This document shows positions 51,366-62,715 of a stretch of 64,000 bases of DNA, in pieces. The position numbers and the translations under genes were made by a program. Under the pieces are notes generated by a model, which searched no databases, was not told the DNA's origin, and saw only the letters and a list, made by a program, of their open reading frames with translations. Numbering within the stretch: the stretch's first letter is position 1; every line of letters begins with the position of its first letter. Origin of the DNA: Sphingobacteriales bacterium (GTDB lineage: Bacteria; Bacteroidota; Bacteroidia; Sphingobacteriales; Sphingobacteriaceae); assembly GCA_025353765.1 (NCBI GenBank), contig JANXOD010000024.1:152530-216529 (forward strand), given 5' to 3'.

Positions 51366-53894
51366 CTATTCTTTTTTCTCTTCTTTTTTCTTCTTAGCTT
51401 TTGTTTTACCTATAATTTTGATCTCATTCGTTTCTTTATCAAAATCTACTTCCATTGTATCACCTTCTACTAGTTCTCCCTTCAAAATCTCTTCAGCAAT
51501 TGGATCTTCCAGGTGTTTTTGTATAGCACGTTTTAACGGCCGGGCACCAAAATTAGAATCATATCCTTTTTCGGCAATAAACTCTTTTGCCGCTTCTGTC
51601 AACTTTACTTCATATCCTAAGCCATGAATACGCTCAAATAATGATTTTAATTCTATATCAATGATTTTAAATATCTCTTCTTTTCCTAATGAATTAAATA
51701 CAATCACATCATCCACACGATTCAGAAACTCAGGAGCAAAAGCACGTTTTAATGCATTTTCAATCACACCTCTGGAATGTGTATCGGCTTGAGTTGCTTT
51801 AGCTGTAGTGCTGAATCCAACACCTTGTCCAAAATCTTTTAATTGACGTGCACCAATATTAGAAGTCATGATGACGATGGTATTCCTGAAATCTACCTTG
51901 CGTCCTAAACTATCTGTCAATTGACCTTCATCTAAAACCTGTAACAGAATATTAAATACATCGGGGTGAGCTTTTTCGATCTCATCCAATAAAATAACAG
52001 AATATGGCTTACGTCGGACTTTTTCTGTTAACTGGCCACCTTCTTCATATCCTACATATCCCGGAGGCGCACCAACTAATCTGGATACTGCGAATTTTTC
52101 CATGTATTCGCTCATATCAACTTGTATAAGTGAATCTTCGCTATCAAACATAAAGCGGGCAAGTTCTTTGGCTAATTCTGTTTTACCAACACCTGTCGGG
52201 CCTAGGAAAATAAAGGAACCTATTGGTTTTTTAGGATCTTTTAAACCGGCTCGTGTACGTTGTATCGCTTTTGTTAATTTTTTAACTGCATCTTCCTGTC
52301 CTATAATTCGTGTATTAATCGAATCAAACATTCCAAGCAATTTCATGCTATCTGTTTGTCCTACACGCTGAACCGGAATACCGGTCATCATAGAAACAAC
52401 TTCTGCTACATTATCTTCACTAACAATATAGCGTTTGGTTTTTGTTTCTGCTTCCCATTCGATTTTTGCTTTTTCAAGCTCTTCAAGCAAATTCTTCTCG
52501 GTATCTCTTAGTTTAGCTGCTTCCTCATATTTCTGACTGCGAACAACTTTATTTTTTTCAACCTTAATTTCTTCAATCTTCTGCTCCACATCAATAATAT
52601 TTTGAGGAACATGGATATTAGTTAAATGAACTCGTGAACCGGATTCATCTAATGCATCAATCGCTTTATCGGGTAAGAAACGATCTGTAATATATCTGGA
52701 AGTTAAAGTTACACATGCCTTAATTGCTTCGTCAGTATATGTTACTCCATGATGCTCTTCATATTTCTCTTTAATGCGAGTCAATATTTCAACGGTTTCA
52801 TCCGGAGTTGCCGGTTCTACCATTACTTTTTGAAAACGACGATCTAAAGCACCATCCTTTTCAATATACTGACGATATTCATCTAAAGTTGTAGCACCAA
52901 TACATTGAATTTCTCCTCTGGCTAATGCTGGTTTAAACATGTTAGATGCATCCAATGACCCTGATGCGCCACCGGCACCCACGATGGTATGTATCTCATC
53001 AATAAACAGGATCACATCCGGAGATTTTTCAAGTTCATTCATCACCGCTTTCATCCGCTCTTCAAATTGTCCACGGTATTTTGTACCTGCAACTAAAGAG
53101 GCCAGATCAAGCGTAACCACCCTCTTATTGAATAATACACGTGATACTTTACGTTGAATAATTCGTAATGCCAAACCTTCTGCAATGGCAGATTTACCCA
53201 CACCTGGCTCGCCAATTAAGATGGGGTTATTTTTTTTACGTCGGGATAGAATTTGTGAAACGCGTTCAATCTCTTTTTCACGCCCAACAATAGGATCAAG
53301 TTTTCCGTCTTCAGCTGCACGGGTCAAATCGCGACCAAAATTATCTAAAACAGGAGTTTTAGATTTAATATCCGAAACTTTTTTAGGCTGACTGAAACTG
53401 TCTTCCTCTCTAAAATCATCATCGCCTGCCGGAGATCCGGGAGCTTCATCGCGAAAGCCTTCTTTATTATTTTCTACTTCTCCTTTAAAAACATCGTAAT
53501 TCACATTGTACTGCAATAGTATTTGTGATGCGATGTTATCTTCATCCCTTAATATGGATAGTAATAAATGTTCTGTTCCAATGACATCACTTTTGAAAAT
53601 TTTAGCTTCTAAATAGGTTATTTTAAGAACTTTTTCTGCTTGTTTTGTAAGAGGAATATTACCCAAATTTACAGTTGTGCTTGATGTTCCTTTTACCGCA
53701 TCTTCAATAGAACGACGCAAACGTGCGGTATCCACACCGGCATCTTTTAATATTTTTATCGCCATTCCATCTCCTTCACGGATCAGGCCCAGCAACAAAT
53801 GTTCTGTACCAATATAATCATGGCCCAAACGCAGAGCTTCCTCTCTACTATATGATATGACGTCTTTAACACGTGGAGAAAATTTAGCTTCCAT
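51366..53894 (-). CDS. clpC: ATP-dependent Clp protease ATP-binding subunit ClpC
   Basis: An unfoldase that feeds proteins to ClpP. 842 residues: two N-terminal Clp_N repeats ([23 protein letters not shown] and [17 protein letters not shown]), AAA-1 with Walker [18 protein letters not shown] and Walker [16 protein letters not shown], a UVR-like coiled-coil segment ([24 protein letters not shown]), and AAA-2 with [15 protein letters not shown] and [27 protein letters not shown]-terminal Lys/Glu-rich tail. No mcsAB or ctsR genes are near, so regulation differs from Bacillus. Confidence 0.97.
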   Translation of the reverse strand: MEAKFSPRVKDVISYSREEALRLGHDYIGTEHLLLGLIREGDGMAIKILKDAGVDTARLRRSIEDAVKGTSSTTVNLGNIPLTKQAEKVLKITYLEAKIFKSDVIGTEHLLLSILRDEDNIASQILLQYNVNYDVFKGEVENNKEGFRDEAPGSPAGDDDFREEDSFSQPKKVSDIKSKTPVLDNFGRDLTRAAEDGKLDPIVGREKEIERVSQILSRRKKNNPILIGEPGVGKSAIAEGLALRIIQRKVSRVLFNKRVVTLDLASLVAGTKYRGQFEERMKAVMNELEKSPDVILFIDEIHTIVGAGGASGSLDASNMFKPALARGEIQCIGATTLDEYRQYIEKDGALDRRFQKVMVEPATPDETVEILTRIKEKYEEHHGVTYTDEAIKACVTLTSRYITDRFLPDKAIDALDESGSRVHLTNIHVPQNIIDVEQKIEEIKVEKNKVVRSQKYEEAAKLRDTEKNLLEELEKAKIEWEAETKTKRYIVSEDNVAEVVSMMTGIPVQRVGQTDSMKLLGMFDSINTRIIGQEDAVKKLTKAIQRTRAGLKDPKKPIGSFIFLGPTGVGKTELAKELARFMFDSEDSLIQVDMSEYMEKFAVSRLVGAPPGYVGYEEGGQLTEKVRRKPYSVILLDEIEKAHPDVFNILLQVLDEGQLTDSLGRKVDFRNTIVIMTSNIGARQLKDFGQGVGFSTTAKATQADTHSRGVIENALKRAFAPEFLNRVDDVIVFNSLGKEEIFKIIDIELKSLFERIHGLGYEVKLTEAAKEFIAEKGYDSNFGARPLKRAIQKHLEDPIAEEILKGELVEGDTMEVDFDKETNEIKIIGKTKAKKKKEEKKE

Positions 53895-54089
53895 TAGATA
53901 TACCTTTCTGTGTATTTTAAACCCCCTAAGCTATTAAAATTATTAGATTAAAAGAGCGACACTTTTTGTAACAATTTTATCAACAATTACGCCATTTCAA
54001 TGGAAATGGTTTTATCACATATTAGCTTCACAAAGTTTACACCTCTCTGACTAAAATTACGATATTTGGAGCTCATTTCAAACACAATA

Positions 54090-55772
54090 ATGTCAGACGA
54101 AAAGATCATATTTTCTATGGCCGGTGTAAACAAAATTTACCCGCCTCAAAAACAAGTTTTAAAAAATATTTACCTCTCTTTTTTTTATGGAGCCAAAATA
54201 GGAGTCATTGGTTTAAACGGATCCGGTAAATCATCCGTATTGAAAATCATTGCCGGATTAGATAAATCATACCAGGGGGAGGTTGTTTTTGCGTCAGGTT
54301 ATACCGTTGGCTATTTGGCGCAAGAGCCTGATTTAGATGCAACTAAGACTGTACGAGAAGTTGTAGAAGAAGGTGTTGCAGCTACTACAGCTATTTTAAA
54401 AGAATACGAAGATATTAATGAAAAATTTGGCTTGCCCGAGGTTTATGAAAACCCGGATGAGATGGATAAATTACTGGCACGTCAGGGAGAATTACAGGAT
54501 CAAATAGATGCAATTGGTGCTTGGGAACTGGACTCTAAATTAGAACGAGCTATGGATGCATTGCGATGTGCCGAGCCTGAAATTAAAATTGCCACTTTGT
54601 CAGGCGGGGAACGCAGAAGGGTAGCATTATGTCGGTTATTATTACAAGAACCGGATGTTTTACTTCTTGACGAACCAACAAATCACCTGGATGCCGAAAG
54701 TATTGATTGGCTTGAACAATATTTAAAACAATATAAGGGAACTGTTATAGCTGTTACACATGATCGTTATTTTTTAGATAACGTAGCCGGATGGATTTTA
54801 GAATTAGATCGTGGTGAGGGTATTCCCTGGAAAGGTAATTACTCTTCCTGGTTAGAGCAAAAAGCTAAACGTTTAGCATCCGAAGAGAAAACAGAAGGTA
54901 AACGCCAGAAAACCCTGGAACGGGAGTTAGAATGGGTACGGATGGCGCCCAAAGCCCGTCAGGCTAAATCAAAAGCACGTTTATCAAATTATGAAAAACT
55001 CGCATCGGAAGAAACCAAGGAGCGGGAAGATAAACTGGAACTATTCATTCCGCCGGGACCGAGATTGGGAAATATTGTTATCGAAGCTCAAAATGTAACC
55101 AAAGCCTATGGTGACAAATTATTATTTGAAAATTTGAATTTCTCTTTACCTCCTGCCGGAATTGTTGGAATTATAGGGCCAAATGGTGCCGGCAAAACTA
55201 CTTTATTTCGTTTAATAACTGGTCAGGATGTACCCGATGCCGGAACTTTTCGTGTTGGAGAAACTGTAGCATTAGGCTATGTAGATCAAATGCATGATGA
55301 CCTGGATCCCGAAAAATCTGTTTGGGAAAATATTACTGATGGACAGGAAACTATTTTATTAGGAAATCGTCCCATAAATTCAAGAGCTTATGTTTCAAAA
55401 TTTAATTTCAACGGCGCAGATCAGCAGAAAAAAGCAGGTGTTTTATCTGGAGGAGAGCGTAATCGTGTTCATTTATCTATCACTTTAAAGAAAAGTTCTA
55501 ATGTTTTACTTTTGGATGAGCCAACAAATGATATTGATGTAAACACATTGCGTGCATTGGAAGAGGGCTTAGAGAATTTCGGTGGTTGTGCCGTAATTAT
55601 TTCCCACGACCGTTGGTTTTTAGATCGCATTTGTACGCACATTCTGGCTTTTGAAGGGAATTCACAGGTTTACTTTTTCGAAGGAAATTATTCCGAATAT
55701 GAAGAAAATCGAAAAAAGAGAGCAGGTGATATAATTCCCCACCGCATTAAATACAAAAAACTGGCAGGATAA
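54090..55772 (+). CDS. ettA: ABC-F family translational ATPase (EttA-like)
   Basis: A cytoplasmic ribosome-associated ATPase that gates the first elongation step. 560 residues with two ABC domains: Walker A GLNGSGKSSVLKIIAG and GPNGAGKTTLFRLITG, signatures LSGGERRRVALCRLL and LSGGERNRVHLSITL, Walker B VLLLDEPTNHLDAESIDWLEQYL and VLLLDEPTNDIDVNTLRALEEGL, and the EttA arm region (EVYENPDEMDKLLARQGELQDQIDAIGAW). MSDEKIIFSMAGVNKIYPPQKQVLKNI is the typical EttA start; the ORF-track TTG is rejected. Confidence 0.95.
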   Translation: MSDEKIIFSMAGVNKIYPPQKQVLKNIYLSFFYGAKIGVIGLNGSGKSSVLKIIAGLDKSYQGEVVFASGYTVGYLAQEPDLDATKTVREVVEEGVAATTAILKEYEDINEKFGLPEVYENPDEMDKLLARQGELQDQIDAIGAWELDSKLERAMDALRCAEPEIKIATLSGGERRRVALCRLLLQEPDVLLLDEPTNHLDAESIDWLEQYLKQYKGTVIAVTHDRYFLDNVAGWILELDRGEGIPWKGNYSSWLEQKAKRLASEEKTEGKRQKTLERELEWVRMAPKARQAKSKARLSNYEKLASEETKEREDKLELFIPPGPRLGNIVIEAQNVTKAYGDKLLFENLNFSLPPAGIVGIIGPNGAGKTTLFRLITGQDVPDAGTFRVGETVALGYVDQMHDDLDPEKSVWENITDGQETILLGNRPINSRAYVSKFNFNGADQQKKAGVLSGGERNRVHLSITLKKSSNVLLLDEPTNDIDVNTLRALEEGLENFGGCAVIISHDRWFLDRICTHILAFEGNSQVYFFEGNYSEYEENRKKRAGDIIPHRIKYKKLAG

Positions 55773-55804
55773 AACGCTACATGAAACAAAGGAGCAAACA
55801 GCCT

Positions 55805-56563
55805 TTATTTCTTCCGAAATTCATAAGCTTTATCTAAAATTTGCCGATTGCCTTTTATGTCTTTTATGGGTGCTTCTATATTGTAAAATATGATACTATT
55901 AGCAGTTTTATTGATTTTAAATGCATAAAGATTTGCCAAACTATCATTACCTTTTAGTGCAATTAAATTGGATATGGGTTCAGTCTCTTCAACACAATCG
56001 CCACTGTAGCAAATAGAAAAATTGGTATAAGGTTTTAATCCTTTTACCTGTCCATCTGAAGTAAATTGTACTTTTTGAGGAGTCGCTATTCCATTTTTAT
56101 AAAGTACATATTCACCTGTTATCATTTTATCATTAAGATACTTTTCAAATACCCATTCTTTGCCTGGTATATTATCCACCTTCACAAATAAGGAGTTAGT
56201 ATGGCTCCCTGTCACGGTGCTATCAATTAAAGTGATACTACTATCTTTATTAATTATAAAAGCAAGATCCTTTCCCTGAGAAGCATTAATTAATTTATAC
56301 TTGTCGTCTTGCTTTTTATAAGCTACTTTTCCTTGCTCAAAGCCATAAAAAACATTTGCACTATCCGCCTTATTAAAATTTAATTCATAGCAATAGACAA
56401 AAATATTCCCTGGTATACTATCCGGGATATACTTTAAAAAAGCACTGTTTATGTATCTTCCCTTTACCCCCATTTGGGAGGTCCTTTTTGATTTGGTCTT
56501 ACAAGAAAAAAATAATGTACTTAATATTAAAGCAGCCATTAATGCTGAATATTTAATTTTCAT
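55805..56563 (-). CDS. Lipoprotein, function unknown
   Basis: A 252-residue exported protein with a lipobox (LSTLFFSCKTKSK, Cys at residue 21), so it should be lipid-anchored. The mature part is beta-rich (SSITLIDSTVTGSHTNSLFVKV, GEYVLYKNGIATPQKVQFTSDGQVKGLKPYTNFSICYSGDCVE). The layout resembles NlpE-like or META-type lipoproteins, but no motif is decisive. Convergent with ettA; a 66-codon ORF lies 20 bp upstream on the same strand. Confidence 0.8.
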   Translation of the reverse strand: MKIKYSALMAALILSTLFFSCKTKSKRTSQMGVKGRYINSAFLKYIPDSIPGNIFVYCYELNFNKADSANVFYGFEQGKVAYKKQDDKYKLINASQGKDLAFIINKDSSITLIDSTVTGSHTNSLFVKVDNIPGKEWVFEKYLNDKMITGEYVLYKNGIATPQKVQFTSDGQVKGLKPYTNFSICYSGDCVEETEPISNLIALKGNDSLANLYAFKINKTANSIIFYNIEAPIKDIKGNRQILDKAYEFRKK

Positions 56564-56583
56564 GTATTTTAGATATGGTGTAC

Positions 56584-56784
56584 TTAAATTAAATTTTGAC
56601 TAATAAAATTGCTTTTCCCTATAAGCCATACTAATCGATTTTTTTCGATAAAATCAACAATTTCATAATACATCGGCTTGGTCATGCAAAACTTCCGGCC
56701 GGATTCTTTAAGTTTATGAATACCACTAATCTGGCTCTTACAAACCATCATTAATTCCTTTTTAAGTTGAGTATATAAAGTCAT
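56584..56784 (-). CDS. Small hypothetical protein
   Basis: 66 residues, mostly helical and basic (MTLYTQLKKELMMVCKSQIS, HKLKESGRKFCMTKPMYYEIVDFIEKNRLVWLIG). No family recognised. It has an ATG and sits 20 bp before the lipoprotein start, which would fit an operon. Confidence 0.4.
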   Translation of the reverse strand: MTLYTQLKKELMMVCKSQISGIHKLKESGRKFCMTKPMYYEIVDFIEKNRLVWLIGKSNFISQNLI

Positions 56785-57026
56785 AGTAGGATATTTAATA
56801 TTGAAGCAACAACATTACTATAAAAATGTTTTAATTATCTTATTGCCGCTTAAATCTTATACCCATTCATGTATCCTTAAAATGTGCAAGTTAATGTTTG
56901 GATGTTAATATGTTAACAAATAAATAATAATTCATCTACGCTTTTTGCCCTTTCATCATCTATCTTTAATAAAAATTCTAACAATCTGTTTTACATCCCT
57001 TTAAGCTAATTCTTAATTTTTGAATT

Positions 57027-57500
57027 ATGATTTGGAAAAAATTTAACGGAGAAATTATTCAGATCCCGATTATTGAAGAAGTAGAACGTGCTATTGAACG
57101 TGAAGCAAATTTGGGAAATAAACTTAAAGTTTGTATTGGCACAGACTCACAGGTAAAAGGAAACACGATAGACTTTGCCACAGTAATTGTTTTTTTAAGG
57201 GAGCAAAAAGGCGGATTTATGTTTATCCATCAGGAACGTTCTTCTATTAAAATGAGTATTAAAGAACGAATGCTTTCTGAAGTTCAAAAATCTATTGAAT
57301 GTGCTTATTCATTGTGCGATCTTTTAGATCTATATGATGTAGATCTGGAAGTGCATGCAGATATTAATACAAATCCAAATTTTAAATCTAACCAGGCATT
57401 GCATGAAGCCATGGGGTACATTTTAAGTATGGGGTTTGTATTTAAAGCCAAACCTGAAGCTTTTGCAAGCTCGGCCTGTGCTAATAAAATAGTGCAATAA
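57027..57500 (+). CDS. RNase H-like fold protein (YkuK/DUF458)
   Basis: A 157-residue cytoplasmic protein of the YkuK group. Conserved blocks: KVCIGTDSQVKGNTIDFATVIVFL (the acidic Asp in GTDSQ), LEVHADINTNPNFKSNQALHEAMGYILSMGF (Asp in HADIN) and FKAKPEAFASSACANKIV, giving the three acidic residues of an RNase H-like fold. The reaction is not known. A single gene. Confidence 0.9.
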   Translation: MIWKKFNGEIIQIPIIEEVERAIEREANLGNKLKVCIGTDSQVKGNTIDFATVIVFLREQKGGFMFIHQERSSIKMSIKERMLSEVQKSIECAYSLCDLLDLYDVDLEVHADINTNPNFKSNQALHEAMGYILSMGFVFKAKPEAFASSACANKIVQ

Positions 57501-57526
57501 TATAAGGCTTTCATTGGATGATATTG

Positions 57527-58492
57527 CTAAACTGTGATTATTTGAGCAGGAACATAGTTACTTCCCTGCACTACCCCTCTACGCTCTAAGCCTTTATCGA
57601 TATAACTCTGAATCTCTGATTTTTTCATCCCCCAATTTGGAGCGATCAATAAATCAAAATCAGCTAACCCGAAAATTCGCTGTAACACAATATCCGGTCT
57701 CAAAAGAGGGATAAATGCAGCAATAAAATCGGTATATTCATCAATAGTAAATAATTTAAACGGTTCCCTGTTAAACCGTGATCCCATAATAGAACCCTTT
57801 ACAACATGCAGATGATGCAATTTTACAAATTTGATTTGTGGAAACCTGTTAATTTCATCAGCATAACGCAACATCATTTCATGCGTTTCCCAGGGAAAGC
57901 CAAAGATCGTATGAACACAAATGTCGATTTTTGTGCTGTTGGCTAAATTCAACGCATTTTCAAACTCCTGGTGAGTACAGCCCCGATTAATCTTTAGAAG
58001 TGTTTCATCATATATAGATTCCATCCCCATTTCTAGATCCACATCAAAACGATCTGCATAGCTTTCTAGTAAAGCAATTTTCTCAAAATCAATACAATCG
58101 GGTCGGGTACCTATGGATAAGCCTACCACATTTTCTGTATTTATGCTCAATGCCTCATCATAAAGCATTCTTAAATAATGAGTTGGAGCATAGGTATTGG
58201 TATTGGGCTGAAAATAAATAATGAATTTTTCGGCCTTGTAGTTTTTAAAAGCACGTTCCATGCCCTGCTCAATCTGTTCCCGTATGGTGGGAAGCTTTCT
58301 GGAAAGTTCTGGCGTAAATGAATCTACATTACAGTATGTACAACCGCCATAGCCTTTACTGCCATCGCGATTAGGACAGGTAAATCCAGCATCGGCAATA
58401 ATTTTATAAACACGCATGCCATCATACTTATTTTTCAAGTATGCACCGTAATGATTATAACTTTTCTGACCGTAATCTAAAGGAGTGCCCAA
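57527..58492 (-). CDS. Radical SAM protein, TIGR01212 (YhcC) family
   Basis: A 321-residue enzyme. The [4Fe-4S]/SAM motif is in GFTCPNRDGSKGYGGCTYCN (Cys ligands), and the family marks YFQPNTNTYAPTHYLRMLYDEAL, VGLSIGTRPDCIDFEKIALLESY, LEMGMESIYDETLLKINRGCTHQEF and HTIFGFPWETHEMMLRYA are all present. The substrate is not firmly known (a tRNA- or ribosome-related role has been suggested for relatives). A single gene. Confidence 0.95.
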   Translation of the reverse strand: MGTPLDYGQKSYNHYGAYLKNKYDGMRVYKIIADAGFTCPNRDGSKGYGGCTYCNVDSFTPELSRKLPTIREQIEQGMERAFKNYKAEKFIIYFQPNTNTYAPTHYLRMLYDEALSINTENVVGLSIGTRPDCIDFEKIALLESYADRFDVDLEMGMESIYDETLLKINRGCTHQEFENALNLANSTKIDICVHTIFGFPWETHEMMLRYADEINRFPQIKFVKLHHLHVVKGSIMGSRFNREPFKLFTIDEYTDFIAAFIPLLRPDIVLQRIFGLADFDLLIAPNWGMKKSEIQSYIDKGLERRGVVQGSNYVPAQIITV

Positions 58493-58715
58493 ACTATTTT
58501 TTTGTAAAGATACAAATCATACTATATCATTAGTTTTTTAAATAAATTCATCGGCATGAGAACTTGCTTTTGAGATGAATCAAATCCTCTAAATATTTTA
58601 AAAAAAATCAATTCTTTAAAAACCTATAATGACTATTTCTGTTAAAAATAGAAGTAACGTTTCCAAATAGACGTTTTAATATTCATCATTTAACAAATAA
58701 AATAAACAGAAAATC

Positions 58716-59018
58716 ATGCCAGACAAAGAAAAAAACCAAGGCGGACAAGGTCAGAGCCAAGGTAAAGAAGGCGATACCTCTAAACGAGGATTTGCCTCAA
58801 TGGACGAAGAAAAACAACGAGAAATTGCCAGCAAAGGTGGTAAAGCTTCTCATGGTGGGGGTAATAAGGAGGGAGGAACCCAAAAAAGTGAAGGAGATAC
58901 TTCTAAACGTGGTTTCGCTTCGATGGACGAAGAAAAACAACGAGAAATTGCCAGCAAAGGTGGTAAAGCCTCTCATGAAGGAAGCCACAAGAGCGAAGAC
59001 AGTCATAAAAAGAGCTAA
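58716..59018 (+). CDS. KGG-repeat stress-type protein (two KGG motifs)
   Basis: A 100-residue hydrophilic, Gly/Lys/Ser-rich protein. The con-10/KGG motif occurs twice: KRGFASMDEEKQREIASKGG followed by KASH in each copy. The two are nearly identical at the DNA level, a recent internal duplication. Such proteins are induced on starvation or desiccation in many bacteria; they are probably disordered and their molecular role is unclear. Followed by a perfect 14-bp hairpin. Confidence 0.88.
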   Translation: MPDKEKNQGGQGQSQGKEGDTSKRGFASMDEEKQREIASKGGKASHGGGNKEGGTQKSEGDTSKRGFASMDEEKQREIASKGGKASHEGSHKSEDSHKKS

Positions 59019-59038
59019 TTCACTTTTAATTGTTTCTT

Positions 59039-59070
59039 TACAAATGAGGAATAAAAATTCCTCATTTGTA
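59039..59070 (+). terminator. Hairpin after the KGG gene
   Basis: TACAAATGAGGAAT / ATTCCTCATTTGTA, a perfect 14-bp stem with a 4-nt loop; the T run is short (ATTTAT). Weak terminator or processing signal. Confidence 0.65.
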
Positions 59071-59275
59071 ATTTATAGACTTTCATTAATCAAAAATCAA
59101 AACTAAAGAGGTGTCTTCTTTCTTTGGAGCTGAAAGGTTGAAAATTGCACTTGAAAAGTTTGTGCCTATTTTCTCTCGCTCGTTTATTCAATCATTCTAT
59201 TATTTCTTCATGCAATCCTTCCTTCGCTCATTCATTCAAAACAGGTTACAGCTAAGCAAAAGTGCAATAATTGAT

Positions 59276-59283
59276 TACATTTG
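59276..59283 (+). promoter_or_regulatory. Bacteroidota -7 element for icmF
   Basis: TACATTTG(C) matches TAnnTTTG 18 bp before the icmF ATG. The 59.07-59.27 kb stretch holds no convincing gene (an ORF at 59111-59299 is rejected). Confidence 0.55.
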
Positions 59284-59301
59284 CTTAGATTCTAAGTAAC
59301 A

Positions 59302-62300
59302 ATGGAAATTACAGAGGTTTATAAACCTAAACATAAAATTCGTTTCGTAACAGCAGCAGCATTATTTGACGGACATGATGCTACCATAAATATTATACGC
59401 CGCATACTTCAATCCTCGGGAGCCGAAGTTATTCATTTGGGTCATAACCGATCTGTAGATGAAGTTGTAAATTGTGCTATTCAGGAAGATGTTCAGGGAA
59501 TAGCCATGACTTCCTATCAAGGCGGGCATATTGAATATTTTAAATACATGTATGATCTTTTACAAGAAAGAGATGCAAGTCATATTAAAATTTTTGGTGG
59601 CGGCGGCGGAGTAATTCTTCCTTATGAAATTGAAGAATTAAAAGCCTATGGCATTACACAAATTTATTCTCCGGATGATGGCCGCAAAATGGGCTTACAG
59701 GGAATGATTAATGATATGCTAAAACAATGCGACTTTCTGACCAAAACTAAACTAAATGGCGAAATAAAAGGTATAACTAAAAGAGAAGTAAAATCTATAG
59801 CTTCTGCCATTACTGTTGCAGAAAATCATCCTAAAGAAGCTGAAGAGTTTTTAAAAGAAGTTAAAAAATTAATAGGCCATAAAACAATTCCAGTTGTAGG
59901 CATAACCGGTACAGGCGGTGCGGGCAAATCATCTCTTGTTGATGAGTTGGTCAGGCGTTTTTTGATGGAAACAGATAAAACATTAGCCATCATCTCCGTA
60001 GACCCATCTAAACGAAAAACAGGTGGAGCATTATTAGGCGATCGTATCCGTATGAATTCCATCAATGATCCACGAATTTATATGCGTTCCTTGGCTACCC
60101 GCCAAGCGAATTTAGCATTGTCAAAATACGTTCAGGAATCTATTGACATATGCAAAGCCGCAGGTTATGATATGATTATTGTTGAAACATCCGGCATTGG
60201 TCAGTCTGATACTGAAATTACGGAACATTGTGATGTTTCTTTATATGTGATGACTCCCGAGTTTGGTGCAGCAACCCAGCTTGAAAAGATCGATATGTTG
60301 GATTTTGCGGATTTAGTGGCAATCAATAAATTTGATAGACGAGGAGCTTTGGATGCCATACGTGATGTGCGGAAACAATTTAAACGAAACCATCATTTAT
60401 TCGAGATCAAAGATGAAGACATTCCGATTTTTGGAACTATAGCATCCCAATTTAATGACCCGGGAATGAATAATTTATTCTCTGCATTAATGAGTTCTTT
60501 AAAAGAAAAGACCGGTTTAGATTTTCATGCCAAAATGCAACTCGCCAGTTCTCAATCAGAAAAAATATACATTATCCCTCCCGATCGTATTCGCTATTTA
60601 GCAGAAATTGCAGAAGCTAATTCTAATTATGCAGAATGGGTAAACACACAATGTAAAATTGCCCAGCAGTTATTTCAAATTAAGGGAGTATTAAGCCTGG
60701 CTAAAGAAAATAAGGCTCTTTCTTTCGGAGATGGTTTGGCTAAGGCTTATGCTAAACTCGAAGAAAAATTGGATGGCGAATGCAAACGATTATTGCGTGA
60801 ATGGCCGGAAACGATCAAAAGATATAAAGCGGATGAGTTTATTTTTAAAGTACGTGATAAAGAAATTAAACAATCTCTTTATTATGAATCATTATCTAAA
60901 CTTCGCATTCCTAAAATATCATTACCAAAATATGAAGCCTGGGGCGATATTTTACGTTGGCTATTAACTGAAAACGTTCCGGGTGAATTCCCATATGCCG
61001 CAGGAGTATTCCCATTAAAACGTGAAGGAGAAGATCCTACACGGATGTTTGCTGGTGAAGGCGGGCCTGAGCGAACAAACAAACGTTTTCATTATGTTTC
61101 CCTTAATCAACCAGCTCATCGCTTATCTACCGCTTTTGATTCGGTTACATTATACGGAGAAGATCCACATATTCGGCCTGATATTTACGGAAAAATTGGC
61201 AATTCCGGCGTAAGCATAGCTACGCTTGATGATGCTAAAAAATTATATTCCGGTTTTGATTTATGTCATCCATCTACTTCTGTATCGATGACAATAAATG
61301 GCCCGGCCCCTATGTTGCTTGGCTTTTTTATGAATACTGCTGTTGATCAACAATGTGAAAAATATATTCTGGAAAATGGTTTAGAAAAAGAGGTCAAATC
61401 CAAAATTGATCATATCTATCAATCAAAAGGAATGAGCAGGCCTTCTTACCAAGATAATCTGCCTGAAGGAAACAATGGCTTAGGGTTAATGCTTTTAGGA
61501 GTAACTGGCGATCAGGTTTTGCCTAAAGATGTATATGAGAAGATCAAAGCATATGCTATCACCAATGTTAGGGGGACGGTTCAGGCAGATATTCTAAAAG
61601 AAGATCAGGCACAAAACACTTGTATTTTTTCTACGGAATTTGCTCTTCGCATGATGGGGGATATTCAGAAATATTTTATAGATCATAAGGTACGCAACTT
61701 TTATTCTGTTTCTATTTCAGGTTATCATATTGCAGAAGCGGGTGCCAATCCCATTTCTCAACTAGCGTTTACATTGAGTAACGGTTTTACTTTTGTAGAG
61801 TATTATCTTAGCAGAGGAATGCATATTGATGATTTTGCTCCCAATTTATCTTTCTTCTTTTCAAACGGTATAGATCCTGAATATTCCGTAATCGGACGGG
61901 TTGCGAGACTAATTTGGTCGAAAGCGATAAAATATAGATATAAAGGGAACGATCGTTCTCAGAAATTAAAATATCATATCCAAACCTCCGGCAGATCCTT
62001 ACATGCCCAGGAAATCGATTTTAATGATATCAGAACTACATTACAAGCTCTTTATGCCATTTATGATAATTGCAATTCATTACATACCAATGCGTATGAT
62101 GAGGCAATAACCACTCCCACAGAAGAATCTGTACGCAGAGCGATGGCTATTCAGTTGATTATAAATAGGGAACTTGGCTTGGCAAAAAATGAGAATCCTT
62201 TACAGGGGTCATTTATTATTGAAGAGCTAACAGAATTGGTTGAGCAGGCAGTTCTAGAAGAATTTAAACGAATTAATGATCGTGGAGGTGTTTTGGGTGC

Positions 62301-62670
62301 GATGGAAACGATGTATCAACGTGGTAAGATTCAGGAAGAATCATTGTACTATGAGACACTTAAACATACAGGTGAATATCCGATTATTGGAGTGAATACT
62401 TTTCTAAATAAAAATGGTTCACCTACGATTGTACCATCTGAAGTTATTCGTGCCACGGAAGAGGAAAAACAATTTCAAATTACGGCATTAGAAGCTTTCC
62501 AAAAACGGAATCAGGAGGTTTCTGCACAATTATTAAAAGACTTGCAGAAGAAAGCAGTTGCGAGAGAAAATATTTTTGAAAGCTTAATGGAAGTATGCAA
62601 GGTTTGTTCTCTGGGACAAATCTCCAATGCACTTTATCAGGTGGGCGGGCAGTATCGCAGAAATATGTAA
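59302..62670 (+). CDS. icmF: Fused isobutyryl-CoA mutase IcmF (B12 domain + G-protein chaperone + mutase)
   Basis: An adenosylcobalamin enzyme of 1122 residues. Residues 12-145 form the B12 domain with [15 protein letters not shown] (His25 as lower ligand) and [12 protein letters not shown]. Residues about 190-430 form the MeaB/MeaI-type GTPase chaperone, with Walker [18 protein letters not shown] and the base-specificity motif [10 protein letters not shown]. The rest is the CoA-binding mutase barrel ([17 protein letters not shown]). At the two positions that tell mutases apart it has Phe583 (MFAGEG) and Gln771 (DQAQNT), where methylmalonyl-CoA mutase has Tyr and Arg. It thus should interconvert isobutyryl- and n-butyryl-CoA (or a bulkier substrate), not methylmalonyl-CoA. 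Confidence 0.93.
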   Translation: MEITEVYKPKHKIRFVTAAALFDGHDATINIIRRILQSSGAEVIHLGHNRSVDEVVNCAIQEDVQGIAMTSYQGGHIEYFKYMYDLLQERDASHIKIFGGGGGVILPYEIEELKAYGITQIYSPDDGRKMGLQGMINDMLKQCDFLTKTKLNGEIKGITKREVKSIASAITVAENHPKEAEEFLKEVKKLIGHKTIPVVGITGTGGAGKSSLVDELVRRFLMETDKTLAIISVDPSKRKTGGALLGDRIRMNSINDPRIYMRSLATRQANLALSKYVQESIDICKAAGYDMIIVETSGIGQSDTEITEHCDVSLYVMTPEFGAATQLEKIDMLDFADLVAINKFDRRGALDAIRDVRKQFKRNHHLFEIKDEDIPIFGTIASQFNDPGMNNLFSALMSSLKEKTGLDFHAKMQLASSQSEKIYIIPPDRIRYLAEIAEANSNYAEWVNTQCKIAQQLFQIKGVLSLAKENKALSFGDGLAKAYAKLEEKLDGECKRLLREWPETIKRYKADEFIFKVRDKEIKQSLYYESLSKLRIPKISLPKYEAWGDILRWLLTENVPGEFPYAAGVFPLKREGEDPTRMFAGEGGPERTNKRFHYVSLNQPAHRLSTAFDSVTLYGEDPHIRPDIYGKIGNSGVSIATLDDAKKLYSGFDLCHPSTSVSMTINGPAPMLLGFFMNTAVDQQCEKYILENGLEKEVKSKIDHIYQSKGMSRPSYQDNLPEGNNGLGLMLLGVTGDQVLPKDVYEKIKAYAITNVRGTVQADILKEDQAQNTCIFSTEFALRMMGDIQKYFIDHKVRNFYSVSISGYHIAEAGANPISQLAFTLSNGFTFVEYYLSRGMHIDDFAPNLSFFFSNGIDPEYSVIGRVARLIWSKAIKYRYKGNDRSQKLKYHIQTSGRSLHAQEIDFNDIRTTLQALYAIYDNCNSLHTNAYDEAITTPTEESVRRAMAIQLIINRELGLAKNENPLQGSFIIEELTELVEQAVLEEFKRINDRGGVLGAMETMYQRGKIQEESLYYETLKHTGEYPIIGVNTFLNKNGSPTIVPSEVIRATEEEKQFQITALEAFQKRNQEVSAQLLKDLQKKAVARENIFESLMEVCKVCSLGQISNALYQVGGQYRRNM

Positions 62671-62679
62671 TCATTATAT

Positions 62680-62715
62680 AAAAGAAAAGTGATGATCTCT
62701 CATCGCTTTTCTTTT
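62680..62715. terminator. Bidirectional terminator between icmF and the desaturase
   Basis: AAAAGAAAAGTGATGA / TCATCGCTTTTCTTTT, a 16-bp stem with one G-T pair and a 4-nt loop. It serves both convergent genes and just overlaps the desaturase stop. Confidence 0.85.

Noticed and set aside
59111-59299. 62-codon ORF before icmF
   Set aside because: Biased, Phe/Ser-rich translation with no recognisable motif; the icmF -7 element lies inside its 3' end.
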